From positions 620,001 through 684,000 of the forward strand of contig NZ_NEVM01000001.1 of NCBI RefSeq assembly GCF_002261225.1: a DNA stretch of 64,000 bases, written 5' to 3'. This DNA comes from Bordetella genomosp. 10 (GTDB lineage Bacteria; Pseudomonadota; Gammaproteobacteria; Burkholderiales; Burkholderiaceae_B). Shown one piece after another: positions 10,572 through 20,193 of this stretch. Numbering within the stretch: the stretch's first letter is position 1; each line of letters begins with the position of its first letter. Position numbers and translations under genes: made by a program. The notes under the pieces are model-generated. The model was not told the DNA's origin. It saw only the letters and a list, made by a program, of their open reading frames with translations, and did no database searches.

Positions 10572-11099
10572 ATGAATCCATACACCTTATCCCCTGATAT
10601 GAACGGCGAGGGGCTGCACATCGGCATCGTCCGCGCCCGTTTCAATGAGGAAATCGGCCAGGCCGAACAGGATGCCTGCCTCGAGGAACTGGAAAAGCTG
10701 GGTGTCGACGAGCGCGACGTGATGCTGGTGACGGTGCCGGGCGCGCTGGAACTGGGCGTGACGCTGGCCAAGATGGCCGAAACGTTCGAATTCGATGCGC
10801 TGGTGGCGCTGGGCGCGGTGATCCGCGGCGAAACCTACCACTTCGAAGTGGTCAGCAACGAAATGGCCGCCGCCATCACGCGCATCTCGGTGGAAACCGG
10901 TATCCCTATCGCCAATGGCGTGCTGACGGTCGACACCGACGAGCAAGCCCAGGCGCGCGCCGCCGTCAAGGGCCGCGATTGCGCCCAGGTCGCGGTGGAA
11001 ATGGCCAACCTGGTCGCCGCCCTCGAGCCCGAGGAAGACGACGAGGATGAAGAAGACGAAGATTTTGATGACGAAGACGACGATGACGACCGCCGCTGA
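10572..11099 (+). CDS. ribH: 6,7-dimethyl-8-ribityllumazine synthase
   Basis: RibH condenses 5-amino-6-ribitylaminouracil with 3,4-dihydroxy-2-butanone 4-phosphate, the step before riboflavin synthase. The 175-residue protein shows [12 protein letters not shown], the [16 protein letters not shown] segment, [17 protein letters not shown] with the catalytic His, and [11 protein letters not shown]. The last 25 or so residues are an unusual run of Asp and Glu ([19 protein letters not shown]), longer than the normal end of the enzyme. The tail is encoded by a purine-rich tract that overlaps the start of nusB. Confidence 0.94.
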   Translation: MNPYTLSPDMNGEGLHIGIVRARFNEEIGQAEQDACLEELEKLGVDERDVMLVTVPGALELGVTLAKMAETFEFDALVALGAVIRGETYHFEVVSNEMAAAITRISVETGIPIANGVLTVDTDEQAQARAAVKGRDCAQVAVEMANLVAALEPEEDDEDEEDEDFDDEDDDDDRR

Positions 11100-11574
11100 T
11101 AACGCCGCGCAGGCGCGCGCCAATGCGCGCAGCGCCCGCCGCCGTGCGCGCGAATTCGCGCTGCAGGGTGTTTACGCGTGGCTGCTGCGCGGCGACCAGG
11201 GAACCCAGGACGCCGGCGAGATCGATGCCCACCTGCGCGACGCGGAAGATTTTTCCGAAGCCGACGCGCAGTGGTTCAAGACCTTGCTGCACGGCGTGCT
11301 GCGCGAAGCGCCGACCCTGCGCGAACGCTTCATGCCCTTCGTGGACCGTCCGCTGGCGGAGCTGTCGCCGGTGGAGCACGGCATCCTGCTGATCGGCAGC
11401 TATGAACTGGTGCACCACGTCGAGGTGCCGTACAAGGTCGCGATCAACGAGGCGGTGGAACTGGCCAAGTCGTTCGGCGGCACGGACGGCTTCAAGTTCG
11501 TCAACGGCGTGCTGGACAAGCTGGCCGCCGAAGTGCGCGAACACGAAGTGCGCGCGGCCGCGGCGCGCCGCTGA
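11083..11574 (+). CDS. nusB: Transcription antitermination protein NusB
   Basis: NusB binds boxA RNA with NusE (S10) in antitermination complexes on rRNA operons. The 163-residue all-helical protein has the family start [16 protein letters not shown], the [15 protein letters not shown] motif and the closing [34 protein letters not shown], which is split across the C-terminal third. I chose the ATG at 11083, which overlaps ribH by 17 bases; starts at 11047 or 11071 would add residues encoded by the acidic-tail tract of ribH and are less likely. No clear Shine-Dalgarno distinguishes them. Confidence 0.92.
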   Translation: MTTAADNAAQARANARSARRRAREFALQGVYAWLLRGDQGTQDAGEIDAHLRDAEDFSEADAQWFKTLLHGVLREAPTLRERFMPFVDRPLAELSPVEHGILLIGSYELVHHVEVPYKVAINEAVELAKSFGGTDGFKFVNGVLDKLAAEVREHEVRAAAARR

Positions 11575-11606
11575 CGGCGCCCGCGCGCCGGAGGCAGGGA
11601 GAGCCT

Positions 11607-12572
11607 GTGGCGTCCGAATTCGATCTCATCGACCGCTACTTCAAGCGGCCCGCGCCGGCGGGCATGCTGGGCGTGGGCGATGACTGCGCGCTGTTCGGCG
11701 TGCCGCCGGGCATGCGGGTCGCCACCAGCACCGACCTGTTGATCGAAGGGCGGCACTTTTTCCCGGACGTCGATCCGCGCGCGCTGGGACACAAGGCCCT
11801 CGCCGTCAACGTTTCCGACCTGGCCGCGATGGGCGCCCGTCCCATCGGCTGCCTGCTGGGCCTGGCCCTGCCGACGGTCGAGCCGGCCTGGCTGGCGGCG
11901 TTTTCCGAGGGATTTCACGCGCTGGCCGAGGCCAGCGCCTGCCCCTTGATCGGCGGCGACACCACCGGCAGCACCCTGGGAATCGCCATCAGCGTCACCG
12001 TGTTCGGCGCCGTCGCGCCGGACCAGGCATTGCGCCGCGACGGCGCGCGCCCGGGCGACCAGGTGTGGGTCTCGGGCGCGCTGGGCGCGGCGGACATCGC
12101 CTATCGCCTGCTTAGCGGCCAGATGCCGGCCGACGCCGGCCTGCTGGCGGCCACGCGCGGCGCGCTGGAATGGCCGCAGCCGCGCGATGCCCTGGGCCAG
12201 GCGCTGGCCGGCGTGGCCAACGCCGCCATCGATATTTCCGACGGCTTGTTGCAGGACCTGGGCCACGTGCTCAAGGCCAGCGGCGTGGGCGCCGAATTGC
12301 GTTTTGCCGATCTGCCGGCGGCTCCCGCGCTGCGCGGCGTCGATCCGGCCCGCCTGCGCCATGCCTTGCTGGGCGGCGGCGACGTCTACGAACTCTGTTT
12401 CACCGCCGCGCCCGAGCGCGCCGACGCCGTGCGCGCCGCCGCCGCGCGGGCGGGGGTGGCGGTTACCGCCATCGGACGCATCACCGCCGCCGCCGGCCTG
12501 GCCGTGCTGGGCCCGGATGGCCGGCCGGAAACCGACCTGCCGCGCGGCTTCGATCACTTTTCCACGCCATGA
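11607..12572 (+). CDS. thiL: Thiamine-monophosphate kinase
   Basis: ThiL phosphorylates thiamine monophosphate to the active cofactor thiamine diphosphate. The 321-residue protein has the start FDLIDRYF, the GVGDDCALF and STDLLIEGRHFF metal/nucleotide-binding segments, NVSDLAAMGARP and GGDTTGS, and the later ISDGLLQDLGH, all typical. The start codon is GTG, preceded by a GGAG-rich Shine-Dalgarno. The stop overlaps the pgpA start (ATGA). No TPP riboswitch is apparent in the 32-base gap after nusB. Confidence 0.93.
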   Translation: MASEFDLIDRYFKRPAPAGMLGVGDDCALFGVPPGMRVATSTDLLIEGRHFFPDVDPRALGHKALAVNVSDLAAMGARPIGCLLGLALPTVEPAWLAAFSEGFHALAEASACPLIGGDTTGSTLGIAISVTVFGAVAPDQALRRDGARPGDQVWVSGALGAADIAYRLLSGQMPADAGLLAATRGALEWPQPRDALGQALAGVANAAIDISDGLLQDLGHVLKASGVGAELRFADLPAAPALRGVDPARLRHALLGGGDVYELCFTAAPERADAVRAAAARAGVAVTAIGRITAAAGLAVLGPDGRPETDLPRGFDHFSTP

Positions 12573-13117
12573 CAGATCCCAATTCCGGGCAGCCGCCCGT
12601 TTCGCCGTCCATGCGCGACCGCGCCCGCGTGCCTTATCCCACCCTGGGCTGGATCTGCCGGACCCCGGCCCGTTTCATCGCCTTCGGTTTCGGCAGCGGC
12701 CTGGTGCGTCCGGCCTCCGGCACCTGGGGCACGCTGATGGCCTGGTTCCTGTGGCGCGTGGCCGTGCCGCCGGCGTCCAATGTGGCATTGGGCCTGTTTC
12801 TTGCTTTTGCGTTCGTATATGGTTGCTGGGTTTGCCACCGCGTCGGCGCGGAACTGGGCGAGCACGATCATGTGGGCATGGTATGGGACGAGGTGGTCGC
12901 CTTTTGGCTGGTCCTGTGGCTGAGTCCGGCCACGTGGATGGCGCAACTGGTCGCATTCCTTTTGTTCCGCGCCTTCGATATCGTGAAGCCGCCCCCGATC
13001 AAGTACTTCGATGCGCGCATGAAGGGCGGCATCGGCGTGATGTGGGATGATTTGCTGGCCGCTGTCTATGCCTTGCTATGCATGGCCGTGTTGGTTCGAC
13101 TAGGAGTCTTGCAATGA
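12569..13117 (+). CDS. pgpA: Phosphatidylglycerophosphatase A
   Basis: PgpA dephosphorylates phosphatidylglycerophosphate to phosphatidylglycerol at the inner membrane. The 182-residue protein carries the family segments FIAFGFGSGLVRPASGTWGT, HDHVGMVWDEVVAFW with the acidic metal-binding residues, and FRAFDIVKPPPIKYFD followed by GGIGVMWDDLLAAVYA. Three to four hydrophobic helices are visible. It overlaps both neighbours (thiL and pncC) by four bases, so the thiL-pgpA-pncC trio is almost certainly one transcript. Confidence 0.93.
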   Translation: MTDPNSGQPPVSPSMRDRARVPYPTLGWICRTPARFIAFGFGSGLVRPASGTWGTLMAWFLWRVAVPPASNVALGLFLAFAFVYGCWVCHRVGAELGEHDHVGMVWDEVVAFWLVLWLSPATWMAQLVAFLLFRAFDIVKPPPIKYFDARMKGGIGVMWDDLLAAVYALLCMAVLVRLGVLQ

Positions 13118-13653
13118 TGAATCGCGATGATGGCGGGGATGCCATCGAACTGGCCACCCGGCTGGGCAAGGAATTGACGCGGCGCGGCTGGATGCTCGGG
13201 ACGGCCGAATCCTGCACCGGCGGGCTGCTGGCGGGCGCCATCACGTCCGTGCCCGGGGCCAGCCGCTGGTTCGACCGCGGCTACGTGACCTACAGCAACG
13301 AAGCCAAGGCGGTGGACCTGCAGGTGCCCACCGAGACCATCGATTCCTTCGGCGCGGTCAGCGAGCCCGTGGCGGTGGAAATGGCCAACGGCGTGCTGCT
13401 GGCCTCGCGCGTGTCGCACATCGCGGTATCGACCACCGGCATCGCCGGCCCCGAAGGCGGCACGCCGGGCAAGCCGGTCGGCCTGGTCTGCTTCGGCTTT
13501 GCCATGCGCGCCGGCGACGGCATCACCACGCTGGCCGCCACGCACGTATTCCAGGGAGATCGCGCGCAGGTGCGCCAGGCTTCCGTGGTGTTCGCCCTGC
13601 GCGGCGTGCTGGAAATGATGGGCGTGCGCGAGACGGAACTGGACGCCGTCTGA
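13114..13653 (+). CDS. pncC: Nicotinamide-nucleotide amidohydrolase (CinA C-terminal type)
   Basis: PncC deamidates nicotinamide mononucleotide to nicotinate mononucleotide, recycling NAD. The 179-residue protein is the stand-alone CinA C-terminal domain, with the LGTAESCTGGLLAGAIT catalytic motif (Ser-Cys-Thr), the YVTYSNEAK segment and STTGIAGPEGGTPGKPVG. The ATG at 13114 overlaps the pgpA stop; the longer frame to 13078 lies within pgpA. It is the last gene of the ribB-to-pncC run; pyrF comes from the other strand 18 bases on. Confidence 0.92.
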   Translation: MMNRDDGGDAIELATRLGKELTRRGWMLGTAESCTGGLLAGAITSVPGASRWFDRGYVTYSNEAKAVDLQVPTETIDSFGAVSEPVAVEMANGVLLASRVSHIAVSTTGIAGPEGGTPGKPVGLVCFGFAMRAGDGITTLAATHVFQGDRAQVRQASVVFALRGVLEMMGVRETELDAV

Positions 13654-13671
13654 TTTCCTTCGATTACGCCG

Positions 13672-14490
13672 TCAACGCACCGCGTTGATCTGGTCGCGGA
13701 AGGCCCGCGCCGATTCCGCGGCCGCTTCGCGCCAGTCGTCGCCGCCCGACGCGTACAGGATGGCGCGGGACGAATTGATCAACATGCCGGTGCCGGCCTG
13801 GTTGCGGGCATTGTTGACGGTGGCGGTGATGTCGCCGCCCTGGGCCCCGATGCCCGGTATCAGCAGCGGCACGTCGTCGCCGATGCGCTCGCGCACCAGC
13901 GCGAGTTCATTGGGGAAGGTGGCGCCGACCACCAGGCCGCACTGCCCCTGGCGATTCCAGATGTCGGCCACCAGGCCAGCCACGTGCAGGTAGAGCGGCT
14001 GGCCGTCCTCGGTCTTGAGGAATTGCAGGTCGGAGCCGCCCGGGTTGGACGTGCGGCACAACACGAAGACGCCGCGATCGCTCCAGCCGAGATAGGGCTC
14101 CACCGAGTCCAATCCCATATAGGGGCTGACCGTCACGGAATCGGCCTGGTAGCGCTCGAAAGCCTCGCGCGCATATTGTTCGGCGGTCGAGCCGATGTCG
14201 CCGCGCTTGGCGTCGAGAATGATGGGGAGGCTCGGGTGGTTGGCGCGGATGTGCTGGCACAGCGCTTCCAACTGGTCTTCGGCGCGATGCGCGGCGAAAT
14301 AGGCGATCTGCGGCTTGAAACTGCACGCATAGGGCGCGGTGGCGTCGACGATGTCCCTGCAGAACTGGAAGATGGCGTCGGGCTTGCCGGCCAGCTCGGC
14401 CGGCAGGCGGCCCGGATCCGGGTCCAATCCCACCGTCAGCAGCGAGTTGGTCGTGGTCCAGGCTTGATCCAGTTTTTGCTTGAAATTCAT
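13672..14490 (-). CDS. pyrF: Orotidine 5'-phosphate decarboxylase, group 2
   Basis: PyrF decarboxylates OMP to UMP, the last step of de novo pyrimidine synthesis. The 272-residue protein is the longer (group 2, MJ-like) form, with the catalytic [17 protein letters not shown] containing the Asp-Lys-Asp triad, the [14 protein letters not shown] segment, LCRTSNPG and the phosphate-binding PGIGAQGGD. It is read towards pncC and shares a short convergent gap with it; no T-rich hairpin is obvious there. Confidence 0.94.
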   Translation of the reverse strand: MNFKQKLDQAWTTTNSLLTVGLDPDPGRLPAELAGKPDAIFQFCRDIVDATAPYACSFKPQIAYFAAHRAEDQLEALCQHIRANHPSLPIILDAKRGDIGSTAEQYAREAFERYQADSVTVSPYMGLDSVEPYLGWSDRGVFVLCRTSNPGGSDLQFLKTEDGQPLYLHVAGLVADIWNRQGQCGLVVGATFPNELALVRERIGDDVPLLIPGIGAQGGDITATVNNARNQAGTGMLINSSRAILYASGGDDWREAAAESARAFRDQINAVR

Positions 14491-14563
14491 GGGAGATACG
14501 GTAAACGGCGAGAGACGGGCCGGGGCCGGCTGGTGCGAGGCCAGGCCATGGCCGGGAATGGAT

Positions 14564-15883
14564 TCAGTGCAGCTTGACCCGCGCCCGCGTGCGCCGCATC
14601 AGCAGGCGGGCCAGCGCCAGGCACAGGGTGCGCCAGATGCCCAGCACCGCGCGGTGGTGCATCAGGTGCAGGTTCATGTACATCAGGCGTGCCAGTGTAC
14701 CGCTTACGAACAGGCCGCGGCCGGCCAGCTTGCCCATGAGGCTGCCGAAGCCTGCCCCCTGGCCCAGGGAGGCCAGGGACCCGCGGTCCCGGTAGTGAAA
14801 GGCGTTGTCCGGTTCCGGCTGGCGGCGGATGCGGCAGCCGATCTTGCGCGCCAGGTAGGCGGCCTGCTGGTGCGCCGCCTGGGCCCGCGCGGGCACGCTG
14901 CCGTGTCCCGCCCAGGGCGCCGCGGCGCAATCGCCCAGGGCCAGCACGCGCGCGTCGGCCGTTTCCAGCCGTTCGTTGACCTCCACCTGATGCAGCCGGT
15001 TCAGCGGCAGGTCCAGCGTCCGCAGCACGGCGGGGCCCTGCATGCCGGCGGCCCAGATGCAAAGCAGGGCGGGAAACTCGCCGCCGTCGGCCATCTTCAC
15101 GCTGTGGCTCGTGACCTCGGCGACGCGGCGGCCGGTCTGCAGCTTGATGCCCAGTTCGGCCAGGCGGCGGTGGGCGGCCGCCGACAGCTTCTCCGGCAGG
15201 GCCGCGAGGATGCGATCGGCGTCTTCGATCAAGGTGATCGTCAGGTCGCGGTCGGGCTCGAAACTGGGCAGGCCGTAGGCGCCGACCACCCGCCCGGCTT
15301 CGTGCAGCTCGACGGCCAGTTCGACGCCGGTGGAGCCGCCGCCGACGATGACCAGGTTCAGCCGCGCCGTCGGATCGTGCACCTTGGCCTGGTCCACCTG
15401 GATCATGGCCTTGAGCAGGGTGAGGCGAAACTGCTCGGCGTTCTCGGTGGCGTCCAGCGTCACCGCGTGCCGCGCGGCGCCCGGCGTGTCGAAGAAATTC
15501 GATTGGCCGCCGATGGCCAGCACCAGCGTGTCGTAGGGCAGGGCGCGCTGGGGGATGACGGGAATGCCTTGGGGGTCCGTGATCGTGCCGACGGTGATGG
15601 TTTGCCGCTCGCGGTCGACGCTCGCCAGCTTGCCCAGCACGAAGCGGAATCCGCACAGATGGGCCAGGACGAGGTAGGACAAACCTTCCTGGTGGATGTC
15701 CAGCGTGCCGACGGCGACTTCATGCAGCGACGGCTTCCAGATATGGAAGGGCCTGGCGTCGACCAGGGTGACGAAGTCCGGCCCATGGAGCCGGCCCAGA
15801 CGCGCCGCCAGCTCCAGGCCCCCGGCGCCGCCCCCGACGATGACGACACGATGCGGAGACGGGGAATGGGGGTTCGGCGGCAT
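14564..15883 (-). CDS. ndh: Type II NADH dehydrogenase-like FAD oxidoreductase
   Basis: A 439-residue flavoprotein that probably passes electrons from NADH to quinone without pumping protons. It has an N-terminal FAD-binding Rossmann motif ([18 protein letters not shown]), the conserved [12 protein letters not shown] segment of NDH-2 enzymes, a second nucleotide-binding motif ([20 protein letters not shown]) and the [10 protein letters not shown] flavin segment. The C-terminal basic helices ([15 protein letters not shown]) could bind the membrane. Sulfide:quinone reductase is the main alternative, but its conserved cysteines are not seen. Confidence 0.85.
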   Translation of the reverse strand: MPPNPHSPSPHRVVIVGGGAGGLELAARLGRLHGPDFVTLVDARPFHIWKPSLHEVAVGTLDIHQEGLSYLVLAHLCGFRFVLGKLASVDRERQTITVGTITDPQGIPVIPQRALPYDTLVLAIGGQSNFFDTPGAARHAVTLDATENAEQFRLTLLKAMIQVDQAKVHDPTARLNLVIVGGGSTGVELAVELHEAGRVVGAYGLPSFEPDRDLTITLIEDADRILAALPEKLSAAAHRRLAELGIKLQTGRRVAEVTSHSVKMADGGEFPALLCIWAAGMQGPAVLRTLDLPLNRLHQVEVNERLETADARVLALGDCAAAPWAGHGSVPARAQAAHQQAAYLARKIGCRIRRQPEPDNAFHYRDRGSLASLGQGAGFGSLMGKLAGRGLFVSGTLARLMYMNLHLMHHRAVLGIWRTLCLALARLLMRRTRARVKLH

Positions 15884-15975
15884 GGCGCGAGTATAGACTT
15901 TCAGCCGCCTGACTCGTAAGGAAAACTTTCAAATATCCCTATATTCTGGCGTCTTCAAGGAGACCGGCAGGCGGC

Positions 15976-16377
15976 CTAAAGGACGAACCTGCCGAGCGCG
16001 ACGGCAACCCAGAGAACGACGGTGAAAATCAGCAACAGCATGACCGCCGCGCTGCCCAGGTCCTTGGCGCGGCCGAGCAGCGGATGCATTTCCACGGACA
16101 GGGCGTCGGCCAGGGCTTCGACCGCGGAATTGAGCAGTTCGGTGACCAGCACCATGATGACGGAAAAAATCAGCAGGAAGACTTCCGCCACCGATCGGCC
16201 CAGCCAGAAGGCGGCGGGAATCATGAGGATGGCCAGCGCCAGTTCCTGGCGGAAAGCGGCTTCGTAGCGCAGCGCGGCCTTCAGGCCCTGCAGGGAATAG
16301 CGCAGGGCGTTGAAGATGCGGCGCACGCCGCCGGTGCTTTTGAAAGGCGAGTGCTGGGGAGGGGGCGTAGGCGTCAT
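15976..16377 (-). CDS. dgkA: Diacylglycerol kinase
   Basis: DgkA phosphorylates diacylglycerol to phosphatidic acid, recycling lipid from envelope glucan synthesis. The 133-residue protein shows the three expected hydrophobic helices and the family motifs NALRYSLQGLKAALRYEAAFRQE (split in the first helix), VTELLNSAVEALAD with the catalytic Glu and Asn, and RAKDLGSAAVMLLL. The ATG at 16377 precedes MTPTPPPQHS; the longer frame to 16515 is Arg/Pro-rich and unlike the family. Confidence 0.92.
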   Translation of the reverse strand: MTPTPPPQHSPFKSTGGVRRIFNALRYSLQGLKAALRYEAAFRQELALAILMIPAAFWLGRSVAEVFLLIFSVIMVLVTELLNSAVEALADALSVEMHPLLGRAKDLGSAAVMLLLIFTVVLWVAVALGRFVL

Positions 16378-16542
16378 GGCGAATACGTCGTGGGGGCGCG
16401 CGGGCGCGGCCCGCGGGTGTCGATGCCGGCGGCTCGGAATGGCGGCCGGACCCGCATCATAACTGCCGCGGGTGGCGGCAGTGCGGTAGAGTTTGCGTCG
16501 GGGCGCGCGCGGCATCCCGCGCGGCGCGGATATTTTTCATCG

Positions 16543-16621
16543 CCGGGCCGCTCCCAAGATGAAAAGCGCCCCCTCGGGGGGCAGCAAGCGGCGCAGCCGC
16601 GCGGCGTGGGGGCCTTTTTTC
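16543..16621. repeat. Dispersed G/C hairpin repeat with T-run, possible terminator
   Basis: This intergenic element contains CCCCCTCGGGGGG and ends GTGGGGGCC followed by six T, so it could stop transcription on the plus strand just before the FAH-family gene. The segment 16566-16603 is the reverse-complement relative of the unit at 9021-9061, which identifies both as copies of a dispersed family rather than gene-specific signals. Confidence 0.55.
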
Positions 16622-16641
16622 ACTTCGAGGAAGAGATAGCC

Positions 16642-17505
16642 ATGAAGTTGATGCGTTACGGCGCCAAGGGCGCCGAAAAACCCGGACTGGTGGATAGCGA
16701 GGGCCAGGTGCGCGACCTGTCCGGCGTGGTGACGGACATTACCGCCGACCTGCTGACGCCGCAGGGCCTGGCGCCGCTGGCCCGGATCGACCCCGCCGCC
16801 TTGCCGCGGGTGGCGCAGCCCGGCCGCATCGCGCTGCCCTGGGCCGGCATGGGCAAGTTCGTGTGCATCGGCCTGAACTACGCCGATCACGCCGCCGAGG
16901 CCGGCCTGGCCTTGCCGGCCGAGCCCATCATTTTCATGAAGCCCATCAGCGCGGCGGTCGGCTGCAACGACCCGGTGGTGCTGCCGCGGGACTCGGTCAA
17001 GGGCGACTGGGAAGTGGAGCTGGGCGTGGTCATCGGCGCCCGCGCGCGCTACGTGTCCGAGGCCGACGCGCTCAAGCACGTGGCGGGTTATTGCGTGGTC
17101 AACGACGTGTCCGAGCGCGAATACCAGATCGAGCGCGGCGGCACCTGGGACAAGGGCAAGGGATGCGACACCTTCGGGCCGGTCGGGCCCTGGCTGGTGA
17201 CGGCCGACGAGGTGCCGGATCCGCAGGCGCTGGATATGTGGCTGGACGTCAATGGCGAACGGGCGCAGACGGGCAATACCCGCACCATGATCTTCGGCGT
17301 CGCCCAACTGGTCAGCTACGTCAGCCGCTTCATGACGCTGTACCCCGGCGATCTCATCAGCACCGGCACGCCGCCGGGCGTGGGCATGGGCGCCAAGCCG
17401 CCGCGCTACCTGAAGCCGGGCGACGAAATGCGCCTGGGCGTCGCGGGGCTGGGCGAACAGCATCAGACGGTCCATGCCTGGGATCCGGATCTGATAGATG
17501 GCTGA
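16642..17505 (+). CDS. Fumarylacetoacetate hydrolase family protein
   Basis: A 287-residue enzyme of the FAH superfamily, whose members hydrolyse or decarboxylate 2-oxo acids such as acylpyruvates and 2-hydroxyhepta-2,4-diene-1,7-dioates. The conserved start of the catalytic domain CIGLNYADHAAEAG, the metal-binding DWEVELGVVIG, the GKGCDTFGPVGPWLV stretch and the ending GDLISTGTPPGVGMG are all seen. The ATG at 16642 has the usual MKLMRYG start and a GAGGAAGAGA Shine-Dalgarno; the frame upstream runs through a repeat. It precedes an enolase-superfamily gene on the same strand, so both may serve one sugar-acid pathway. Confidence 0.88.
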   Translation: MKLMRYGAKGAEKPGLVDSEGQVRDLSGVVTDITADLLTPQGLAPLARIDPAALPRVAQPGRIALPWAGMGKFVCIGLNYADHAAEAGLALPAEPIIFMKPISAAVGCNDPVVLPRDSVKGDWEVELGVVIGARARYVSEADALKHVAGYCVVNDVSEREYQIERGGTWDKGKGCDTFGPVGPWLVTADEVPDPQALDMWLDVNGERAQTGNTRTMIFGVAQLVSYVSRFMTLYPGDLISTGTPPGVGMGAKPPRYLKPGDEMRLGVAGLGEQHQTVHAWDPDLIDG

Positions 17506-17664
17506 ATGAGGCCATGCGGCGGCGGGGCCGGCGCGGCGGAAGCGCGAGGTTACCGACGAAACGAATTCGAACGCGGTAGCGGCGGCGTCCTCGGGTAGAT
17601 TGGACCGATACCCATCGACGCCGCCGGCTCATCGTGATCCGGCGCCTGCACTGGAGCATATTGC

Positions 17665-18753
17665 ATGAGCAAGGCACCCACCGCCGTGCGCGCATTGCGT
17701 TTCTACGAAGCCCGGATCCAACTGGGCAAGCCCATCGTCGACGCCGCGCACACGATACCCGCCATCGGTTTCCTGGTCGCGGAAATCGAGCTGTACAACG
17801 GCAAGCGAGGCCAGGGCTATCTGCTGGCCTATCACTATTCCCCGCACGCGATCCGCGGCGCGCTGCGCGATATCGAACAACAGGCCGTGGGCCTGGATTG
17901 CGCCGCGCCCGGCCTGCTGCGGACGCGCTGCACCATGGAACACGCGTATTTCGGCAACGAGGGGCTGTTGCATTGGGCCCTGGGCGTGGTCAACGTCGCC
18001 TTGTGGGATGCATGGGCGCGCACGCTGGATGTCTCCATGCATCGTTTGTTCGGCACCCACTGCGACAGCATCCTCGTCTATGGCTCGGGCGGCTGGTTGT
18101 CGTTCTCCGACCAGGAGCTGGTGGAGCATGTGTCCGACCAGGCCCGCCGCGGCTATCGCGCGGTGAAGATCAAGGTGGGCTCCTCCGATATCTCGCGCGA
18201 CATCGCGCGCCTGCGCAAGGCGCGCCAGGCCATCGGCCCCAGCGTGCGCATCATCATGGACGCCAACCAGAGCCTGCAACGCTCGGATGCCTTGCTGCTG
18301 GCGCGCGAGGCCGAGAACCTGGGCATGGTGTGGTTCCAGCAGCCCCTGGACCGCCTCGACTACGACGGCTATGCCGCCTTGCGCCGCCAGACCGGACTGC
18401 CGCTGGCCATGGGCGAGTCGGAGTCCAACCTGGAAGGCCTGAAGCGGCTGATCGCCGGCAACGGCATCGACATGTGGCAGCCGGACCTGATCCGCCTGGG
18501 CGGCGTCGAGAACTGGCGCGCGTCCGCCGCCTACGCGGCCGCCCATCACGTGCAGATCATGCCGCACTACTACCGCGACTACGACGTCCCGCTGCTATGC
18601 GGCACGCCCGGCGGCTTGGCGGCCGAGAGCTACGACTGGATCGACGACCTCATCGACACGCCCATGCGCATGGAGAACGGCAACGCCTTTCCGCGCGAGG
18701 GCCCGGGGTGGGGCTTTCGCTTCAAGGAATCGGTGCTGACGGAAATGCGTTGA
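17665..18753 (+). CDS. Mandelate racemase/muconate lactonizing enzyme family protein
   Basis: A 362-residue enolase-superfamily protein, a family that abstracts the alpha-proton of carboxylates. Visible motifs are the catalytic-lysine VKIKVGS, the first metal ligand in IMDANQS, and the third in AMGESESNLEG, with a C-terminal MPHYYRDYD. The segment that usually reads W-(I/F)-E-E-P and gives the second metal ligand reads WFQQPLD here, so a key Glu is replaced by Gln. Activity may be altered or lost. It follows the FAH-family gene by 160 bases. Confidence 0.82.
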   Translation: MSKAPTAVRALRFYEARIQLGKPIVDAAHTIPAIGFLVAEIELYNGKRGQGYLLAYHYSPHAIRGALRDIEQQAVGLDCAAPGLLRTRCTMEHAYFGNEGLLHWALGVVNVALWDAWARTLDVSMHRLFGTHCDSILVYGSGGWLSFSDQELVEHVSDQARRGYRAVKIKVGSSDISRDIARLRKARQAIGPSVRIIMDANQSLQRSDALLLAREAENLGMVWFQQPLDRLDYDGYAALRRQTGLPLAMGESESNLEGLKRLIAGNGIDMWQPDLIRLGGVENWRASAAYAAAHHVQIMPHYYRDYDVPLLCGTPGGLAAESYDWIDDLIDTPMRMENGNAFPREGPGWGFRFKESVLTEMR

Positions 18754-18781
18754 GGATGCGGCCGGCGCCTGGGGCCTGGCC

Positions 18782-19693
18782 CTAGGCGGCGGGGTCGGCC
18801 GGCACGGTCCGCGTTTCCTCGGACTTGGACCCCAGGTGGCGCGCATATTGCCGGGTGAACACCGCGCCGAAGAAAAAGATCTGCGCGGAATAGTAGATCC
18901 ACAGCAGCAGCGCCACCACCGAGCCGGCCGCGCCGTAGGCCGAGGCCACCTTGCCGCTGCCCAGGTAGAGACCGATCCCCCACTTGCCCAGCACGAACAG
19001 CGCCGCCGTCACGATGGCGCCCGGCACCACGTCGCGCCAGGGGATGGTGACGTTGGGCAGCAGCTTGTAGATCACGGCGAACAGCGCGGCCACCACGGCG
19101 AAGGAGAACAGGCTGGACAGGACGTCGGCCAGCGTCGCGAAAGCCGAATTGGCCCATAGCGCGCCGTAGTAGTGATGCGCCGCCGCCAGCGCCGCGTTGA
19201 CGGTCAGCGAGATCAGCAGGAACAGCGCCAGCACCAGCACCAGGCCGAAGGACAAGAGGCGGCTGCGCACCAGGCCCTGCACGCCGGCCTTCTTCTGGCC
19301 GCGCACTTCCCACAATTCGTCCAGGCTCTCCTTCAATTCGGCGAAGGCGGTGGTGGCGCTGAATATCAGCACGCCCAGCGAAATGACGGTGGCGATGACG
19401 CCGCTGCCCGATTCATGCGCGCTGGCGAGCACGATCTGGATGACCTCCGCGCCGCGGTCGCCCATCAGGTCGCGCAACTGGTCCACCAGTTGGGAACGCA
19501 CGGCGTCTTCGCCGAAGAACATGCCGGCCAGCGCGATCACCAGGATCAGCATGGGGGCGAGCGAGAACACCATATACAGCGCGAGCGCCGCGCCTTTGCT
19601 GGACGCGCGGTGCTCGGACCATTGGCGCGCCGACGCCATCAGCAGGCGCAGCAGGGTGGAAGGGCGGTCGCGCAGGCGGGACAAATAGGACAT
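18782..19693 (-). CDS. YihY/virulence factor BrkB family membrane protein
   Basis: A 303-residue inner-membrane protein with about six hydrophobic helices. The family start RASSKGAALALYMVFSLAPML, the LDELWEVRGQKKAG segment and the PNVTIPWRDVVPGAIVTA stretch mark it as YihY/BrkB. It is not an RNase; the old RNase BN label for this family is wrong. It was named after a serum-resistance locus of Bordetella, but its biochemical role is unsettled. The ATG at 19693 (MSYLSRLRDRP) was chosen over an in-frame extension to 19723. Confidence 0.85.
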   Translation of the reverse strand: MSYLSRLRDRPSTLLRLLMASARQWSEHRASSKGAALALYMVFSLAPMLILVIALAGMFFGEDAVRSQLVDQLRDLMGDRGAEVIQIVLASAHESGSGVIATVISLGVLIFSATTAFAELKESLDELWEVRGQKKAGVQGLVRSRLLSFGLVLVLALFLLISLTVNAALAAAHHYYGALWANSAFATLADVLSSLFSFAVVAALFAVIYKLLPNVTIPWRDVVPGAIVTAALFVLGKWGIGLYLGSGKVASAYGAAGSVVALLLWIYYSAQIFFFGAVFTRQYARHLGSKSEETRTVPADPAA

Positions 19694-20193
19694 GGCGTAT
19701 GCGGATCGTGGAAGGCTGCTCAAAGGCCGAGGGTCTCATAGTACCGGCAGGCTGTCCCAGGAAATGGGATTCGGCTGTGTCGGCGTTGCAATTGGCATGC
19801 CCGCCGGGGCTGCCGGGTGGGCATAGCTATGCCTTCGCGTCCCTCGGTTTGCCCCTCTGCAAACGGAAACAAAAGGAAATTGCTGGGCAGGGCTCATTCC
19901 TGCGCCCCGCGTTTACGTCATCCGTAGGGAAAAGAAGCTGCATGGGATGACGGCGCCGGCTTGGCGACGGGCTGCCCTGGGAAAATCCCATGGGCAAAAT
20001 TTCCATCCAGGAACAACGCTTGCCCCTCGGCAGTCACACGACTCCATGGGTATTGATTCCAACTATTACACATTGAGTTTCTATTTGTAGCAAAGCCGGC
20101 CGTGGCTGGGCTACGATTCGGGCGCTCCGCGCTGCGGTAAGCAAGGACACCGCCGCGGGCCTGAATCCAAGACCCCAACGACGGAACTTGCTC
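19694..20193. other. 500-base intergenic gap, no gene seen
   Basis: Divergent spacer between the YihY gene and the M48 peptidase gene. It is less G/C-rich than its neighbours, and no convincing reading frame, RNA gene or long inverted repeat was found. It presumably contains both promoters. Confidence 0.4.
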
